Source: Erigeron canadensis (lineage: Eukaryota > Streptophyta > Magnoliopsida > Asterales > Asteraceae). Taken from it: a stretch of DNA of 64,000 nucleotides. Numbering within the stretch: position 1 is the stretch's first letter; the number at the start of each line of letters is the position of its first letter. Location of the stretch: positions 9,424,001-9,488,000 of the forward strand of contig NC_057765.1 in assembly GCF_010389155.1 (NCBI RefSeq), given 5' to 3'. A program made the translations under genes and the position numbers. Under the pieces are notes generated by a model, which searched no databases, was not told the DNA's origin, and was given only the letters and a program-made list of their open reading frames with translations. This document shows, in pieces, positions 19,993-31,252 of the stretch.

Positions 19993-21131
19993 TATAGTTG
20001 AACTAATGACTTATTAACCAATCAAATCGTTCAATTTTATCAAATTGATTTTCACTTATGTCATCATTTAGATTTACTATAAATTAAAAATCCTAATAAT
20101 CATTATCCAAATATATTATTATATTAATATTTATATTAATTTGTAAAAAAAGTCTCATTAATTTACACTTTTTTGTTTTCCATCAACAATTTACACTTTT
20201 TAGCCCTGAATACTTAATTTATATTTATTTTTAGACATCAATATGAGAGAATAATAAAAATTACAATCATTTAATTAATTAAAAAATTTCAACATATGAA
20301 ATATTATCTTAAAAAAATTATTTCAAAACCTAATGATTTATTAACAAATACGAGTATTAGATTAGATTTTTATAAACTAAAAATATTAATATTTAATATA
20401 AACACAATTTGAACTCTGGATACATATCCCAAACATAATAACAGATGACTATATACAATATAATTATCCTAAACACAATAGGAATCACAGAACATGGGAC
20501 AATCACAAAACAAAACACTTTATAACAGATGGTTACTTTAATACTAAACCCAAATCAATATAAACTCCACTTAAGATTCATTTTATCTTTCAGTCAAAAA
20601 GGTACATAGTTTTTTCCCTTTTTATATACTAGCTTTGCGTATTAATGTTTAAAGTTACAGTTGTCACTCAAATCAATAGTCCTAATTGTTATCAAAGAAT
20701 CTAAAACAATCTTAATTTTTATCTAATTCTAATAGGACATGTGCTTGAAAATAAACCTATGCGTGTTATAGGTCCGCATCATGATCAAATACATATAGTT
20801 GAATGTCAAGTACAAGATCACAAGTATGTTTATATTTTAATTTCTTAATTATCTTTCATAATAATACCACATTATGAGTACAACTGGTTTCAAAATATTC
20901 AATAATAAAGAAAATGTGACTTGTGGAATGATTACGACAAACAATTCCATCAATATGTCTCGGCTAATAATGGCAATGACGAACATATGATTATTATACT
21001 ACAAGTTGCAAAACTTAACACTTAAAACCGTATATATTCAAAGTTATAAGCTTTTATGACTTAAATGTATGAGGATCTAATATTGATAATATCGTAAATC
21101 CCGTGTCCAGTGTTGGACACGGGTCTAAAAT
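19993..21131 (+). mobile_element. Helitron 2 (about 1.1 kb), 5' end damaged
   Basis: Sequence from TATAGTTGAACTAATGACTT to the hairpin CCCGTGTCCAGTGTTGGACACGGG and TCTAAAATCTA is the reverse complement of Helitron 4, so the two lie tail to tail. Its first bases abut the 5' end of Helitron 1, and the expected CTAG is CTAT. No coding. Confidence 0.68.
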
Positions 21132-21235
21132 CTATATAATAATAAATAACTAATCTAATAATAACACAATTTGTAAAGAAGGGAATAAGAGTCGATTAAT
21201 CTATACATATTATTATTTATGATATATTTTAATAA

Positions 21236-21473
21236 CTAGATTTTAGGCCCGTGTCTAATACACGAGTTTTACACGTTATTAATATTGATATATATTAACT
21301 GAGTATTATTTATTTATTTATATTAAAGTTATTGGGTAAAAAGTGTAAATTTGTGATGGAAAAACAAAAAAGTATAATTTAAAGTCAGAATTGAAAACAA
21401 AAGTCAACATTAAAAAATCGAGGGCTGTGATTGGTTGATAAATTATTAAAGCAACTGTGTTTTAGTATAATAA
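21236..21473 (-). mobile_element. Helitron 3 (about 240 bp, internally deleted)
   Basis: On the minus strand the 5' end (ACTAAAACACAGTTG...ATCAACCAATCAC) and the 3' end (hairpin CTCGTGTATTAGACACGGG, CCTAAAATCTAG) match the ends of Helitron 4, but most of the interior is gone. Its 5' end directly abuts the CTAG end of Helitron 4. Confidence 0.68.
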
Positions 21474-22517
21474 CTAGATTTTAGACCCGTGTCCAACACT
21501 AGACATAGGATTTACGATATTAACAATATTAAATCTCCATACATTTAAGTTATAAAAGTTTACAATTTTTAAAAAACACGGTCTTAAGTATTATATTTTG
21601 CAAGTTGTAGTAGTACAATAATCATAGGTTCCTCACTGTCATTATTAATCTAGACATATTGATGGAATTGTTTGTCGTAGTTATTCCACAAGGCACATGA
21701 TATATATAGTAATTTCTCCATTATAGAATATTTTGAAATAGATGTACTCATAATGTGATATTATTAGGAAAAATAATTAAGAATTAAAATATAAACACAT
21801 TTGTGATCCTGTACTTGACATTCAAGTATATTTATTTAATCATGATGCGCGTTCATAACATGCATATGTTTATTTTCAACGGCTTGTTCTATGATATAAT
21901 GATAACATTTAAGATTGTTTTTATATTCTTTGATAACAATTAGGGCTCTTATAATATTTGTTAATAAGTCATTAGGTTTTCAAATTATTTTTTGTAGAAA
22001 ATATTTCATATGTTAATTTTTTTTATTTAATTAAATGATTGTAAATTTTAACAAATTCTCTCAAGTTGATGGATAAAAATAAATATAAATGAAGTATTCA
22101 TGGCTAAAAAGTGTAAATTATTGATGGAAAACAAAAAAGTGTAAATTAATGAGACTTTTTTTTTACAAATTAATATAAATATTAATATAATAATATATTT
22201 GGATAATGATTATTAGGATTTTTAATTTGTAGTTTATCTAAATTATAACATCATCAAAAGTCAATTTGATGAAATCGAACGATGTGATTGGTGATGTGTC
22301 ATATTTTATACCATTTCCTACGTGATTTTAGAACCAACTATTCGTTATTTTGATAGTTTTATATCCAACTTTCGATGCTTTGAAGGTTTATTAAGTGTTT
22401 TCAGGTTGGAAATTGATTAGACGAATGAATTGGTTGATTTTGATGAGTTATGGAAGAAATGGGAGAAGGATTCGGTTGAAATCAAGGGAAAGACGAAGTA
22501 AACGAAATCTGGAAGTT

Positions 22518-22699
22518 GTAACGGCCGTTACTATTGTAACGGGCGTTACATAGTGATTTTTGGGTTTGGTCTGTAACTGGCAGTTAGTATCCTAACGGCA
22601 GTTAGTCTCCCATTGATTTGTAACGGGCGTTACTCAGCTAACGGCCTTTAGTCATCTAGTACAAGTATAACGGCTAGTTACTACACTAACGGCCGTTAC
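22518..22699 (+). promoter_or_regulatory. Paired-palindrome array in Athila U3 (8 units)
   Basis: Fourteen-base palindromes of type GTAACGGCCGTTAC start at 22518, 22536, 22573, 22592, 22620, 22638, 22667 and 22686. They form four pairs (18-19 bp within a pair) with pair starts 55, 47 and 47 bp apart. The second pair begins with the variant TAACTGGCAGTTA. Each half site (TAACGG, TAACTG) matches the MYB consensus YAACKG. The array ends 13 bp before a TATA box, so an enhancer role is plausible. The 3' LTR has the same array at about 35245-35425. Confidence 0.8.
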
Positions 22700-22711
22700 A
22701 CGCTGAGTTTG

Positions 22712-22719
22712 TATATAAG
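22712..22719 (+). promoter_or_regulatory. TATA box of the Athila LTR
   Basis: TATATAAG lies directly after the palindrome array in U3. Transcription would start about 30 bp downstream, near 22745, which would be the U3/R border. Confidence 0.65.
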
Positions 22720-23791
22720 TTCCGTTAGGGTTCTGCTCTTTGGACGAATTCTTGACATAATTTTCATAGTTCCCTCATAGCTTTTAACACTTTGGAGCAA
22801 ACAAGTGGTTAGGGTTTTACATCTTTTTAGCTTTGGATTGTAATCATCATTGCTACCGGATTATCTTCAATCATTTGGTAAAATATGATTTCTTATCTAT
22901 TTGTTTGTTCTTGTGTTTTTAACATGAGTAGCTAAATCCATAGCACCCGCTTGGGTAGTAAGCATGTCATAGGGTCGAATTAATATTGCTTGTGAATGTT
23001 GGACAAGGTTTATATGTTTAATCGAAGATCCACTTTTATTTGGATTTAAATATTGTTTTCAACTTTTATATTAATCGATTGATAATTGTAATTAGAAGTT
23101 CGGGAGAAATCTACGTCATTGTCAATTGATTTATGAAATGGTTAATCGGTCTATGATTAACCTAAAATCGTTGGAGTTCGGGAGAAATCAACGATAAAGA
23201 TTAAAAACAATTAAATTCATTTCGAGTGTGTCAACGTTTATGATAGAGGGATCCGATTAGGCGAATAAGCAGTTCGGGAAAAAGCTTTCAAAAGATTAAA
23301 TCATAAAATCAACTCAGGTATTTAATGCTTAACTGTTTAGAGTAGAAATTAAATGCGGGAGCGATAATTATGCTTTGAGCAGTTAAAGTTTCAAGTATAA
23401 CGGGAGTTCATCTTGTCTATCCTTTGAGTCGTTCAACAAATGCAAGTAATATTTAGACCCGATGATTGACATGTGAGCTGACCCAAGTAGGTGTTCCTTT
23501 TAAATCGGTGTTAAGATTCAACAATCAAATATTCTTCTGCGATTAATCCTATGGGATTACTGACTTTTCTCACTAACTTTTGCAACGTGACAATTCGGTC
23601 ACAAAAACCCCCCTTTTAATCTGAATCACTTTACTGTAACATCTGCTTAATAAGTCCTTGTGTTCGACCTCGGTTTACCAAGTCAACTATATTGCATACG
23701 AACGGGTTCACTGCCCACAAGTGTGTAGTAGTCAGTAGCTAGGTATTTCGTTTTTATAAATTTAAGACTAGAAAATACACATCAAGTTTTT

Positions 23792-23809
23792 TGGCGCCGC
23801 TGCCGGGGA
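23792..23809 (+). other. Athila primer binding site (tRNA-Asp type)
   Basis: TGGCGCCGCTGCCGGGGA lies seven bases after the 5' LTR. It matches the complement of the plant tRNA-Asp 3' end except for one base, which is typical of Athila elements. Confidence 0.88.
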
Positions 23810-23977
23810 CTTAAATTAAGTAGTTGTTGGTTTTGTGATTCGATCCCTCCTTGTATTCATTTGTGAGGAAGATATTTGTTTTTAATAGATAGATTTCATT
23901 TTCATTTTAGTTTTATTGTGTTAGTTTCTGGTGCGGTTAACGGTATTTCTTGTGGTGCGTGTGCAGATGCTTTGTAG

Positions 23978-25933
23978 TTGATGAGCACAAGAGCCTCTGG
24001 TAGACCTTTGCTTAGTCCTCAATCTAATCCAGGGAAAGCCAGACGACGCTTACTTAGATCAAACAACACGGAGCCCTCAAACACCGACAACATAGATTCA
24101 GGTACCGAAAACCGTGACTACCCGGACGTAGATTTGGATCAACATTACTCAAAGAAAGGTTCAAAGTCCGAGGTTCACTTAAGTGATAAATTATCCGAAG
24201 GTAGTGGTTTGTTCAAAACTGGTGATAGCTCAGAGGAAGAAGATAATAGCGATAAAACTCATCAACGGGATTCAACAGAAATTCCTTGAGTAAATCTTCA
24301 AGTAACTCAACCAGTTAGAAATAGGAGAATGGGTGATCCAGAACCGGTAAACCCCAATAACCGTCTTTATGGTAACCGTAGGAGAAATGTACCCACTAAT
24401 AGGGGCACTCCTATCCGCCTTCCAACCACCAGAGTTAACTTTTCTCTCAAAGGAAGTCATTTGAAAAGTCTGGAGGAGGAGAAGTTTGATGGGGTGACAA
24501 ACAATGATCCGTATGGCCATTCGGAAAGGTCTGAGAAAATTTGCAGGTTTTACCACTATGGCGCGAATCAGGATGATAATGTGAAGCTTGAGCTCCTTCC
24601 ACTCACTTTATGTGGAGAAGCTAAGGCATGGCTCAAGGAACAACCAGACGATTTGTATACCACTTGGGATGAGCTTCGTGTTGGTTTTATTGATGAGTTC
24701 TATTCTGTAAGGACTCAAAGACAATTGGAAAACAAGATCCGGTCATTCACTCAAGATCCAGGGGAAGATGTAGTAGATGCGTGGAAACGGTATAAGGAGA
24801 TGATTAGAAACTGTCCAGGAAACAATCTAAACACGGAAGCAGTGGTTGAAATTTTCTATGACGGTTTGCTCAAGAGAACTCGAAGGGAATTAGCCGGAGC
24901 ATTTGGTGGTAGTTTGAATAATGTGACCCCAGCTGAAGGTTACAAAATCCTAGATGATATGGCTAAGGAGTTTTCGGATCGTGGAGAACTTGTAAGTAAG
25001 AGAACTGGAGGTAAGACTGTTGCAAAAGTGGAAAGTGGCGAGGAGTCCAGTTTGGTTGCTGAAGTCAAAGCACTCTCGAAGCAGATGAATGAGAGATTTG
25101 ACAACCAAGAAATGAGGTTCAAAAACATTGAAAGAGATGTAAAGGTGATTGTTGATGGATGCGACTACTGTGGAGACATGCACTATTCAGAAGATTGTCC
25201 GGATAAGCCGGCTCAGGAAGTCAATTATGTGCAAAATCACTAAGGGAACTTCAACCAGAACACCGGTTATCAGAACCGGCCATCAGGTACTTCTTTTTCC
25301 TCCTCCTCATTTAATAATGCTAATAATTCTGGTTTTAGTGGAAACAGGTTCAACAGGTTCAACAGTCAGCAGAATGCGAATGCTGAATTGAGGGAGATCA
25401 TGAAGGATTTGGTTGGCGCTCAGAAAGCCACCAATGAGAAGGTCGAAGAACAGAATAAGAAGATGGCTTCTAAATGGGATGCTATGACTACTAGGTTGGA
25501 CGGGTTGGCTAGTAAGCTAGAGCAGAGTACAAAGAGTACTCAAGCAACATTTTAGGATATCGAGGCTAAGCTTGAAAGGCTAGGAACATCAAATAGGCAG
25601 CCCGGTACATTACCGAGCAATACTCGGCAGAATCCAAAGCCTCAGCAAAATAGCCAAGGATCAGGAGCCAAGTATAGCCACCCGAACGCTAGAAACGAGC
25701 AAGTCAACGCGATCACAACAAGAGCAGGTAACACTTATAATTCTGCAAACCCGTTGCCTAATGTAGTTACTCCTCTTGTGCAGGTTGAAGCCGATGAAGC
25801 CATTGATGATGAGATTGAGATGGAACTGGAACCAGCCGTGAAGACACCGACCGTTTCATCCAAGACTGTTGAGAAAACTCCTGTTGAGAAACCACCGGTT
25901 AAACCATAGCCAAAGATACCTTTTCCTCAACGA
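23978..25933 (+). pseudogene. Athila gag (N-terminal part of a single gag-pol frame) with four stops
   Basis: The frame starts MMSTRASGRPLLSPQS at 23978 and stays in one frame to pol. Stops: TGA at 24287-24289, TAA at 25241-25243, TAG at 25553-25555 and TAG at 25907-25909. The gag core is at 24440-25000, with RFYHYGANQDDNVKLELL, GEAKAWLKEQPDDLYTTWDE and FIDEFYSVRTQRQLENKI. A zinc-binding segment follows (CDYCGDMHYSEDCP, near residue 400 of the frame), then an Asn/Ser-rich linker and a Gln-rich linker. The product would form the particle. The start was chosen as the first ATG after the PBS leader that is in frame with the gag core. Confidence 0.88.
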
Positions 25934-27937
25934 TTGAGGAAAGCGAAGATCAAGGAAAATTTTAAAAAGTTTGTTGATTTGATTCAAAATGTTAACATTA
26001 CTGTTCCTTTAGTTGATCTTCTTGCAGGTATGCCAAATTATGCAAAGTTTCTCAAAGATCTTATTTCGGATAGGGAGAAGTTAGAAGAGGCAAAGACAAC
26101 TGTAATGAGTGCCGAGGTGTCAGCTATCATCAAGAATGAGATTCCTCCTAAGTTGGAAGATCCAGGGAGTTTTCTCATCTCTTGTGCTTTTGGTGCTATA
26201 TTGTATAAGGCATTAGTCTATTTAGGAGCTAACATAAATTTAATGTCTTATTCTGTGTACAAAAGATTGTCTTTAGGTGATTTGACCCCTACCCGCATGA
26301 GCATTAGGCTAGCGGATCGTTCATTCCAATATCCCATGGGGATAGCGGAAAATTTGCAAATTAGGGTAGGTCCCATGATATTCCCGGTAGATTTTGTTGT
26401 TCTTGAAATGGAGGCGGATATTAATGTCCCTCTAATTCTTGGCCGACCGTTCCTCATGACCGCAGATGCTATCATCCGTGTAAAAGCTAAGGAGATTTCC
26501 TTAGGGGTTGGCGATGACCGGGTTGTTTTTAATATTGATAGAGCTCTTAAGCATCCTTACTCATGTGATGAATCTTGTTTCGGGATTGATGTAGTCGATG
26601 AAGAAGATGCTTTGGAAAAGGAGCTTTTGGATTTTTTGGACATAGAGGGAGATGAAGTAATTCTAGCTTGTAGTGAAGAAGAACAAGAAATGGTTGGTGA
26701 AATGGTGCAGGAGATCATGGCATCAAGTGTTGATGAAACGCCACCGGAAGATGAAACATTTGAAGAAATCACTGTTGATGATAAAAGACGAGTGCTAACT
26801 TCGGTTGAGAATCCTCCTACCGATTTAGAACTCAAGCCACTTCCGGACCATCTAGAGTATGCTTATCTTGAAGGTACATCTTTGTTGCCCGTTGTCATTT
26901 CCTCCTCACTTTTGGAGGATGAAAAATCTAGACTTATGACCGTCCTTAAGGCCCATAAAAAGGCCTTTGCATGGAAAATTTCCGATATTCCGGGTATAAG
27001 TCCAGAATTTTGTAAGCACACCATAAATTTTATTGATGATTTTAAACCGGTTGTGCAAAGACAGCGTAGATTGAACCCGAACATGAAAGATGTGGTACAA
27101 AAGGAGATAATAAAATTACTTGATGCGGGAATCATATTCTCCATTTCGGATAGTTCATGGGTAAGTCCGGTGCATCGTGTACCGAAAAAGGGTGGGATGA
27201 CCGTAGTTTTGAATGAAAAGAACGAATTGATTTCTACTAGAACTGTCATGGGGTGGAGGGTATGTATTGATTATCAGAAATTGAATGATGCAACCCGCAA
27301 AGATCACTTTCCCTTGCCCTTTATAGATCAAATGCTCGAACGGTTAGCCGGAAACGAGTATTTTTGCTTTTTGGATGGGTTCTCCGGGTACTTCCAAATA
27401 CCCATTGACCCTAAAGACCAAGAAAAGACCACGTTTACTTGTCCCTATGGCACTTATCCTTATAGGAGGATGCCATTTGGTCATTGCAATGCTCCCGGAA
27501 CTTTTCAAAGATGTATGATTGCCAATTTTCAAGACATGATCGAAACTTCCATGGAGGTTTTCATGGATGATTTTTCTGTTTTTGGTAGTTCGTTTGAGAG
27601 TTGTTTAGAGAGTCTTGATAAAATGCTTGAAAGATGTGAAAAGGCACACTTGGTTTTAAATTGGGAGAAATGTCACTTTATGGTAAAGGAAGGGATTGTG
27701 TTGGGACATAAAGTTTCTAAAGCAGGTCTAGAGGTTGATAAAGCAAAAATTGATGTTATCGCTAAATTACCTCCACCTACTAATGTCAAGTCGATTAGAA
27801 GCTTTTTGGTTCATGCCGGTTTTTATCATAGGTTCATAATGGATTTTTCAAAGATAACCCGGCCAATGACCAAGTTGTTAGAAAAGATGTCCCGTTTGTG
27901 TTTGATGATGATTGTCTTAACGCATTTAACTTGTTAA
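25934..27937 (+). pseudogene. Athila pol part 1: protease and reverse transcriptase
   Basis: Protease region: ALVYLGANINLMSYSVYKRL near residues 94-113; the usual Asp before L-G-A is Tyr, so the active site is lost. The flap-side LGRPFL motif is present near 26440. Reverse transcriptase: VHRVPKKGGM, RVCIDYQKLNDATRKDHFPL, FLDGFSGYFQIPI, RMPFGHCNAPGTFQRCM and the catalytic box VFMDDFSVFG near 27560. The frame fails near 27885, where one A appears to be missing from an A run; the next piece overlaps at 27898. In frame with gag upstream. Confidence 0.92.
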
Positions 27938-29016
27938 AGAAAGAATTGATTAATGCACCAATTATGATTTCACCCGATTGGTCATTAACTTTTGAGTTAA
28001 TGTGTGATGCTAGTGATTATGCCTTAGGGGCCGTTTTAGGCCAAAGGGAGGATAAACATTTCCGTCCCATTTCTTATGCTAGCAAGACTTTGAATCCGGC
28101 CCAACAAAATTATACTGTGACTGAGAAAGAGTTGTTGGCCGTTGTGTATGCTTTTGACAAATTTCGTCCCTACTTGGTTTTGAATAAGACTATTGTTTAC
28201 ACCGACCATTCCGCATTGAGGTACTTGTTTTCCAAACAAGATGCCAAACCCCGTCTCATCCGTTGGGTTTTGCTTTTGCAAGAATTCGACATAGAGATCA
28301 AGGATAAAATGGGGGCGGAAAATGTGGCGGCCGACCACTTGAGTAGGCTCGAAAACCCTCGCCTTGAGGAGTTGCAAGAGCATGAGATTAATGATTATTT
28401 TCCTGATGAAGATTTGATGCAGGTACAAGGAGAAGAAGAACCGTGGTTTGCAGACATTGCTAATTATCTTTGTGCTAACGTTCTTCCTGAAGAAATGACA
28501 TCTCAACAAAAGAAGAAATTCTTTTCTGAGATTAAGCATTATTTTTGGGAGGAACCGTATTTGTTTAGAATGTGTGCAGATGGAATGATCAGGAGATGTG
28601 TTTCCGGTGCCGAAACTCGTGAGATTCTGGATGCATGCCACCATGGTCCTACCGGTGGTCATTATGGACCATCCGTGATGGGTAAGAAGGTATATGATGC
28701 ATGGTTCTATTGGCCCACCATTTTCAGGGAAGCAAAGACTTTGGTAGAAGTTTGTGATGCATGTCAACGTCAAGGTAATATCACTAAGAGAGATGAAATG
28801 CCTCAACAAATGATACAGGTATGTGAGGTTTTTGACGTATGGGGGATTGACTTTATGGGTCCTTTTCCTCCGTCACATAAGTTTCTTTATATTTTGGTAG
28901 CCGTTGATTATGTGTCCAAGTGGGCCGAGGCTAAATCTCTTCCGACTAATGATGCTAAAGTTGTAATTGAATTCTTGAAAAAGTTGTTTAGTCGTTTTGG
29001 TGTACCAAGGCCTTAA
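27898..29016 (+). pseudogene. Athila pol part 2: RNase H and integrase N-terminal half
   Basis: RNase [15 protein letters not shown], the [12 protein letters not shown] motif with Glu, [10 protein letters not shown] and [11 protein letters not shown] (active-site Asp and Glu residues visible). Integrase zinc finger [10 protein letters not shown]...CDACQR (about 28640-28770), then the core with [10 protein letters not shown] and the first catalytic Asp. The frame ends VPRP at 29016 because one G appears to be missing just before the sequence that reads [10 protein letters not shown] in the next frame. Confidence 0.92.
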
Positions 29017-29726
29017 TTAGTGATCGCGGGTCCCATTTTGCGAATCACCAGCTTGCTAAGGTTTTATAGAGGTATGGGGTCACCCATAGGTTCTATTCCT
29101 CTTATCACCCTCAAACAAGCGGCCAAGTGGAAAACACAAATAGGGCTTTGAAAAGGATTCTTGAAAAGACCGTGCATGATAACCTAAAGATTTGGGCAAA
29201 GAGGCTTGATGATGCCTTGTGGGCGTTTCGTACCGCCTACAAGACCCCAATTGGTACTACTCCTTATAAGCTTCTTTATGAAAAAACTTGTCATCTCCCG
29301 ATTGAGATTGAACACGAAGCCTATTGGGCTTTGCAAAATTGTAATATGGATCTAATCTTGGCTGGTGAGAAAAGGTTTTTTCAATTGCACGAGTTGGATG
29401 AAATGAGGTTACAAGCTTATGACAATTCCTTGCTATACAAGGAGCGTACAAAAGCTTGGCATGATAAGAAGATCAAGAGGAAGGAATTTAAAGCCGGTGA
29501 CAAAGTACTTTTATTTCAATCAAAGTACAAAATCAAAGCACCGAAACTCAAGTCGAGATGGATTGGACCATATGTGGTGAAAAGAAGTTATTCATCCGGA
29601 TATGTGGAGTTGTATGGCAATGATGAGAGTTTTATTGTGAATGGACAACGCTTGAAGCATTATCATGAAGAAGATGAAGAAAATGCGGAGGTGTTCGAAA
29701 TTGGCTTTTATGCCATCAACAAGTGA
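29017..29726 (+). pseudogene. Athila integrase C-terminal half
   Basis: It resumes with ISDRGSHFANHQLAKVL (second Asp), a TAG near 29066, then RYGVTHRFYSSYHPQTSGQ and VENTNRALKRILEKT (catalytic Glu). The ALWAFRTAYKTPIGTTPY block and the basic C-terminal domain (AGDKVLLFQSKYKIKAPKLK, SRWIGPYVVK) follow. The frame ends at 29726 with FYAINK. No chromodomain, as expected for Athila. Confidence 0.92.
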
Positions 29727-30094
29727 AAGTAAAAGGTGATCGAGTCAAGCTAAGGACTCGTTAATAAATTAAGCGCTTCTCGAGAGGCAACCCCAGTTTG
29801 TTTCATTTTATTTATTCATTTTATCTTGTCATTTTCTTTTCCTAAAATCAAAAAATCCATAAAAATTGAAAATTTTTTTTAAAAAAAAAAAGATGTCGTT
29901 TAATTTCTCTATTTTCAATTATTCTTCAGTTTTTAATGTTTTTGTATCAAGAATTGCAGGGGCGAAGGTCGTCTCGAGCGTCGAGGTAAGTAATGTGCAA
30001 AGGTAAGTAAAAGTGTCGTTAGTAAGCTGTCACTTTTGGTCCTGTCGTCCGTTAAGTGTCAAAAGTCGTTAAACTTTTACTTTTCAGGACGCGT
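29727..30094 (+). other. Athila spacer after pol
   Basis: Non-coding; T-rich and A-rich runs at 29810-29900, then the approach to the palindrome array. No other feature seen. Confidence 0.6.
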
Positions 30095-30447
30095 GTAACA
30101 CCCGTTACCCCAGTAATGGCCGTTAGAGGGGGGGTTTGTGATTTCTCCTGTAACTGCCAGTTAGGATAGTAACGGCCCTTAGTTTCCTTTGCTTTTGTCA
30201 CGCCCATTAGCTGAATAACGCCCGTTAGACCCCATATTGTCTTCTAACGCTCGTTACCATGGTAACGACCGTTAGAAGGGTGTTTTCTGGTTTCCCCTGT
30301 AACGGCCAGTTAGGGCCCAAACGGCCGTTAGTCCCACTTTAATTTTGTAACGCCGTTAGCCTACTAACGCCCGTTATACGCCACTTTGATTTGTAACGCC
30401 CGTTAGTCCTATAACGGCCGTTACACGCGAGAAGATAGGATAGATAA
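30095..30447 (+). promoter_or_regulatory. Internal copy of the paired-palindrome array plus TATA-like sequence
   Basis: Fourteen palindromic units start at 30095, 30113, 30150, 30169, 30197, 30215, 30244, 30262, 30299, 30318, 30347, 30364, 30393 and 30411, forming seven pairs. Pair starts are 55, 47, 47, 55, 48 and 46 bp apart, so the LTR spacing pattern occurs twice, sharing the fourth pair. The CAGTTA variant heads the second pair of each block, as in the LTR. After the last unit both arrays read ACGGCCGTTACACGC; here ATAGATAAG (about 30440-30448) stands near where the LTR has TATATAAG. It lies about 0.8 kb before the third ORF. Confidence 0.72.
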
Positions 30448-31252
30448 GGTCGATTATTGTCAGGAAAATCTCAAAATCAAATCTATCAAATCATCCACAC
30501 ACACACGAACAACAGAAAAAAAGGGGGGGGGGTGTTCTTGCTTTGATTTTTTTTTCTTCTTTTTCTCACATTAATCTCCAAATTCTTTGTTCAATCATCA
30601 AATTCTTCAGGTATGATTCTTCAATCTTTTCTTTTAATTTTCGTTTTTATTATTAAAGATAATTATTGTTCTTGAAGATATTGTGAGTGAAGGGTTCAAG
30701 TCAATTGGGTATGGTTATTGTTATTCATGTTAGATTTCGAAACCATAGCCATAAATTTCATGGTGATAGTTGTTTCTTCCCCATTATTTAGTTTAAGTGT
30801 GGGGGAAGATTAAAGTTTGTTAAATTAAGAATTATGGATGATGTTTGTTAATAGTCACTTAAATTGATCTTGTCGTAATTAGAGTTTAATTTTTCTTTAA
30901 TTAGAGGATGAACTTTAATGTGATGATTTCTGTGATTATTTAACAAAGATAAGGTTTGAGAATTTGAAAGGATAATGATGATGGGAGTATTTGTATGATA
31001 AATCACTTAAATTGATTTTGTCGAAATTAAGGTTTTTGTTCTATTATTTAGAGAAAGATTTTAATTAGATGATTTATGAGATTTAATTCTTGGAATACAT
31101 TTTTGTAGAGTAAGGTTGATTGTTATGAATTAATTGAATGGATAGAATGTGATCAAGTTTTAAGTTGAAGACTTGAAAGTCATTACATTGTTTTGTAGCC
31201 TTACATATGTTTATGTTTCATTTTGTAGACAGCTACCAAGAGACAGCGTGAT
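30448..31252 (+). other. Leader of the Athila third ORF with a likely 5'-UTR intron
   Basis: TTCTTCAG followed by GTATGATT (donor at 30611) and a T-rich stretch ending TTTTGTAG (acceptor, 31227-31228) would remove 618 bases. There is no ATG in the 150 bases before the donor, and the frame of the third ORF is open from the acceptor to its first ATG at 31253. A TTTAAGTGTGGGGGAAG motif at 30793-30809 resembles the PPT. Splicing is inferred, not shown. Confidence 0.45.

Larger units (their letters stand above)
22292..23784 (+). repeat. Athila 5' LTR
   Basis: TG...CA bordered, 1493 bp, paired with 35018-36507. U3 contains the palindrome array and a TATA box; later parts repeat GTTCGGGAGAAATCAACG-type strings twice (23100 and 23170). 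Confidence 0.96.

Noticed and set aside
28036..28809. A 257-codon minus-strand gene
   Set aside because: It is the antisense of Athila RNase H and integrase, which have clear catalytic motifs on the plus strand.
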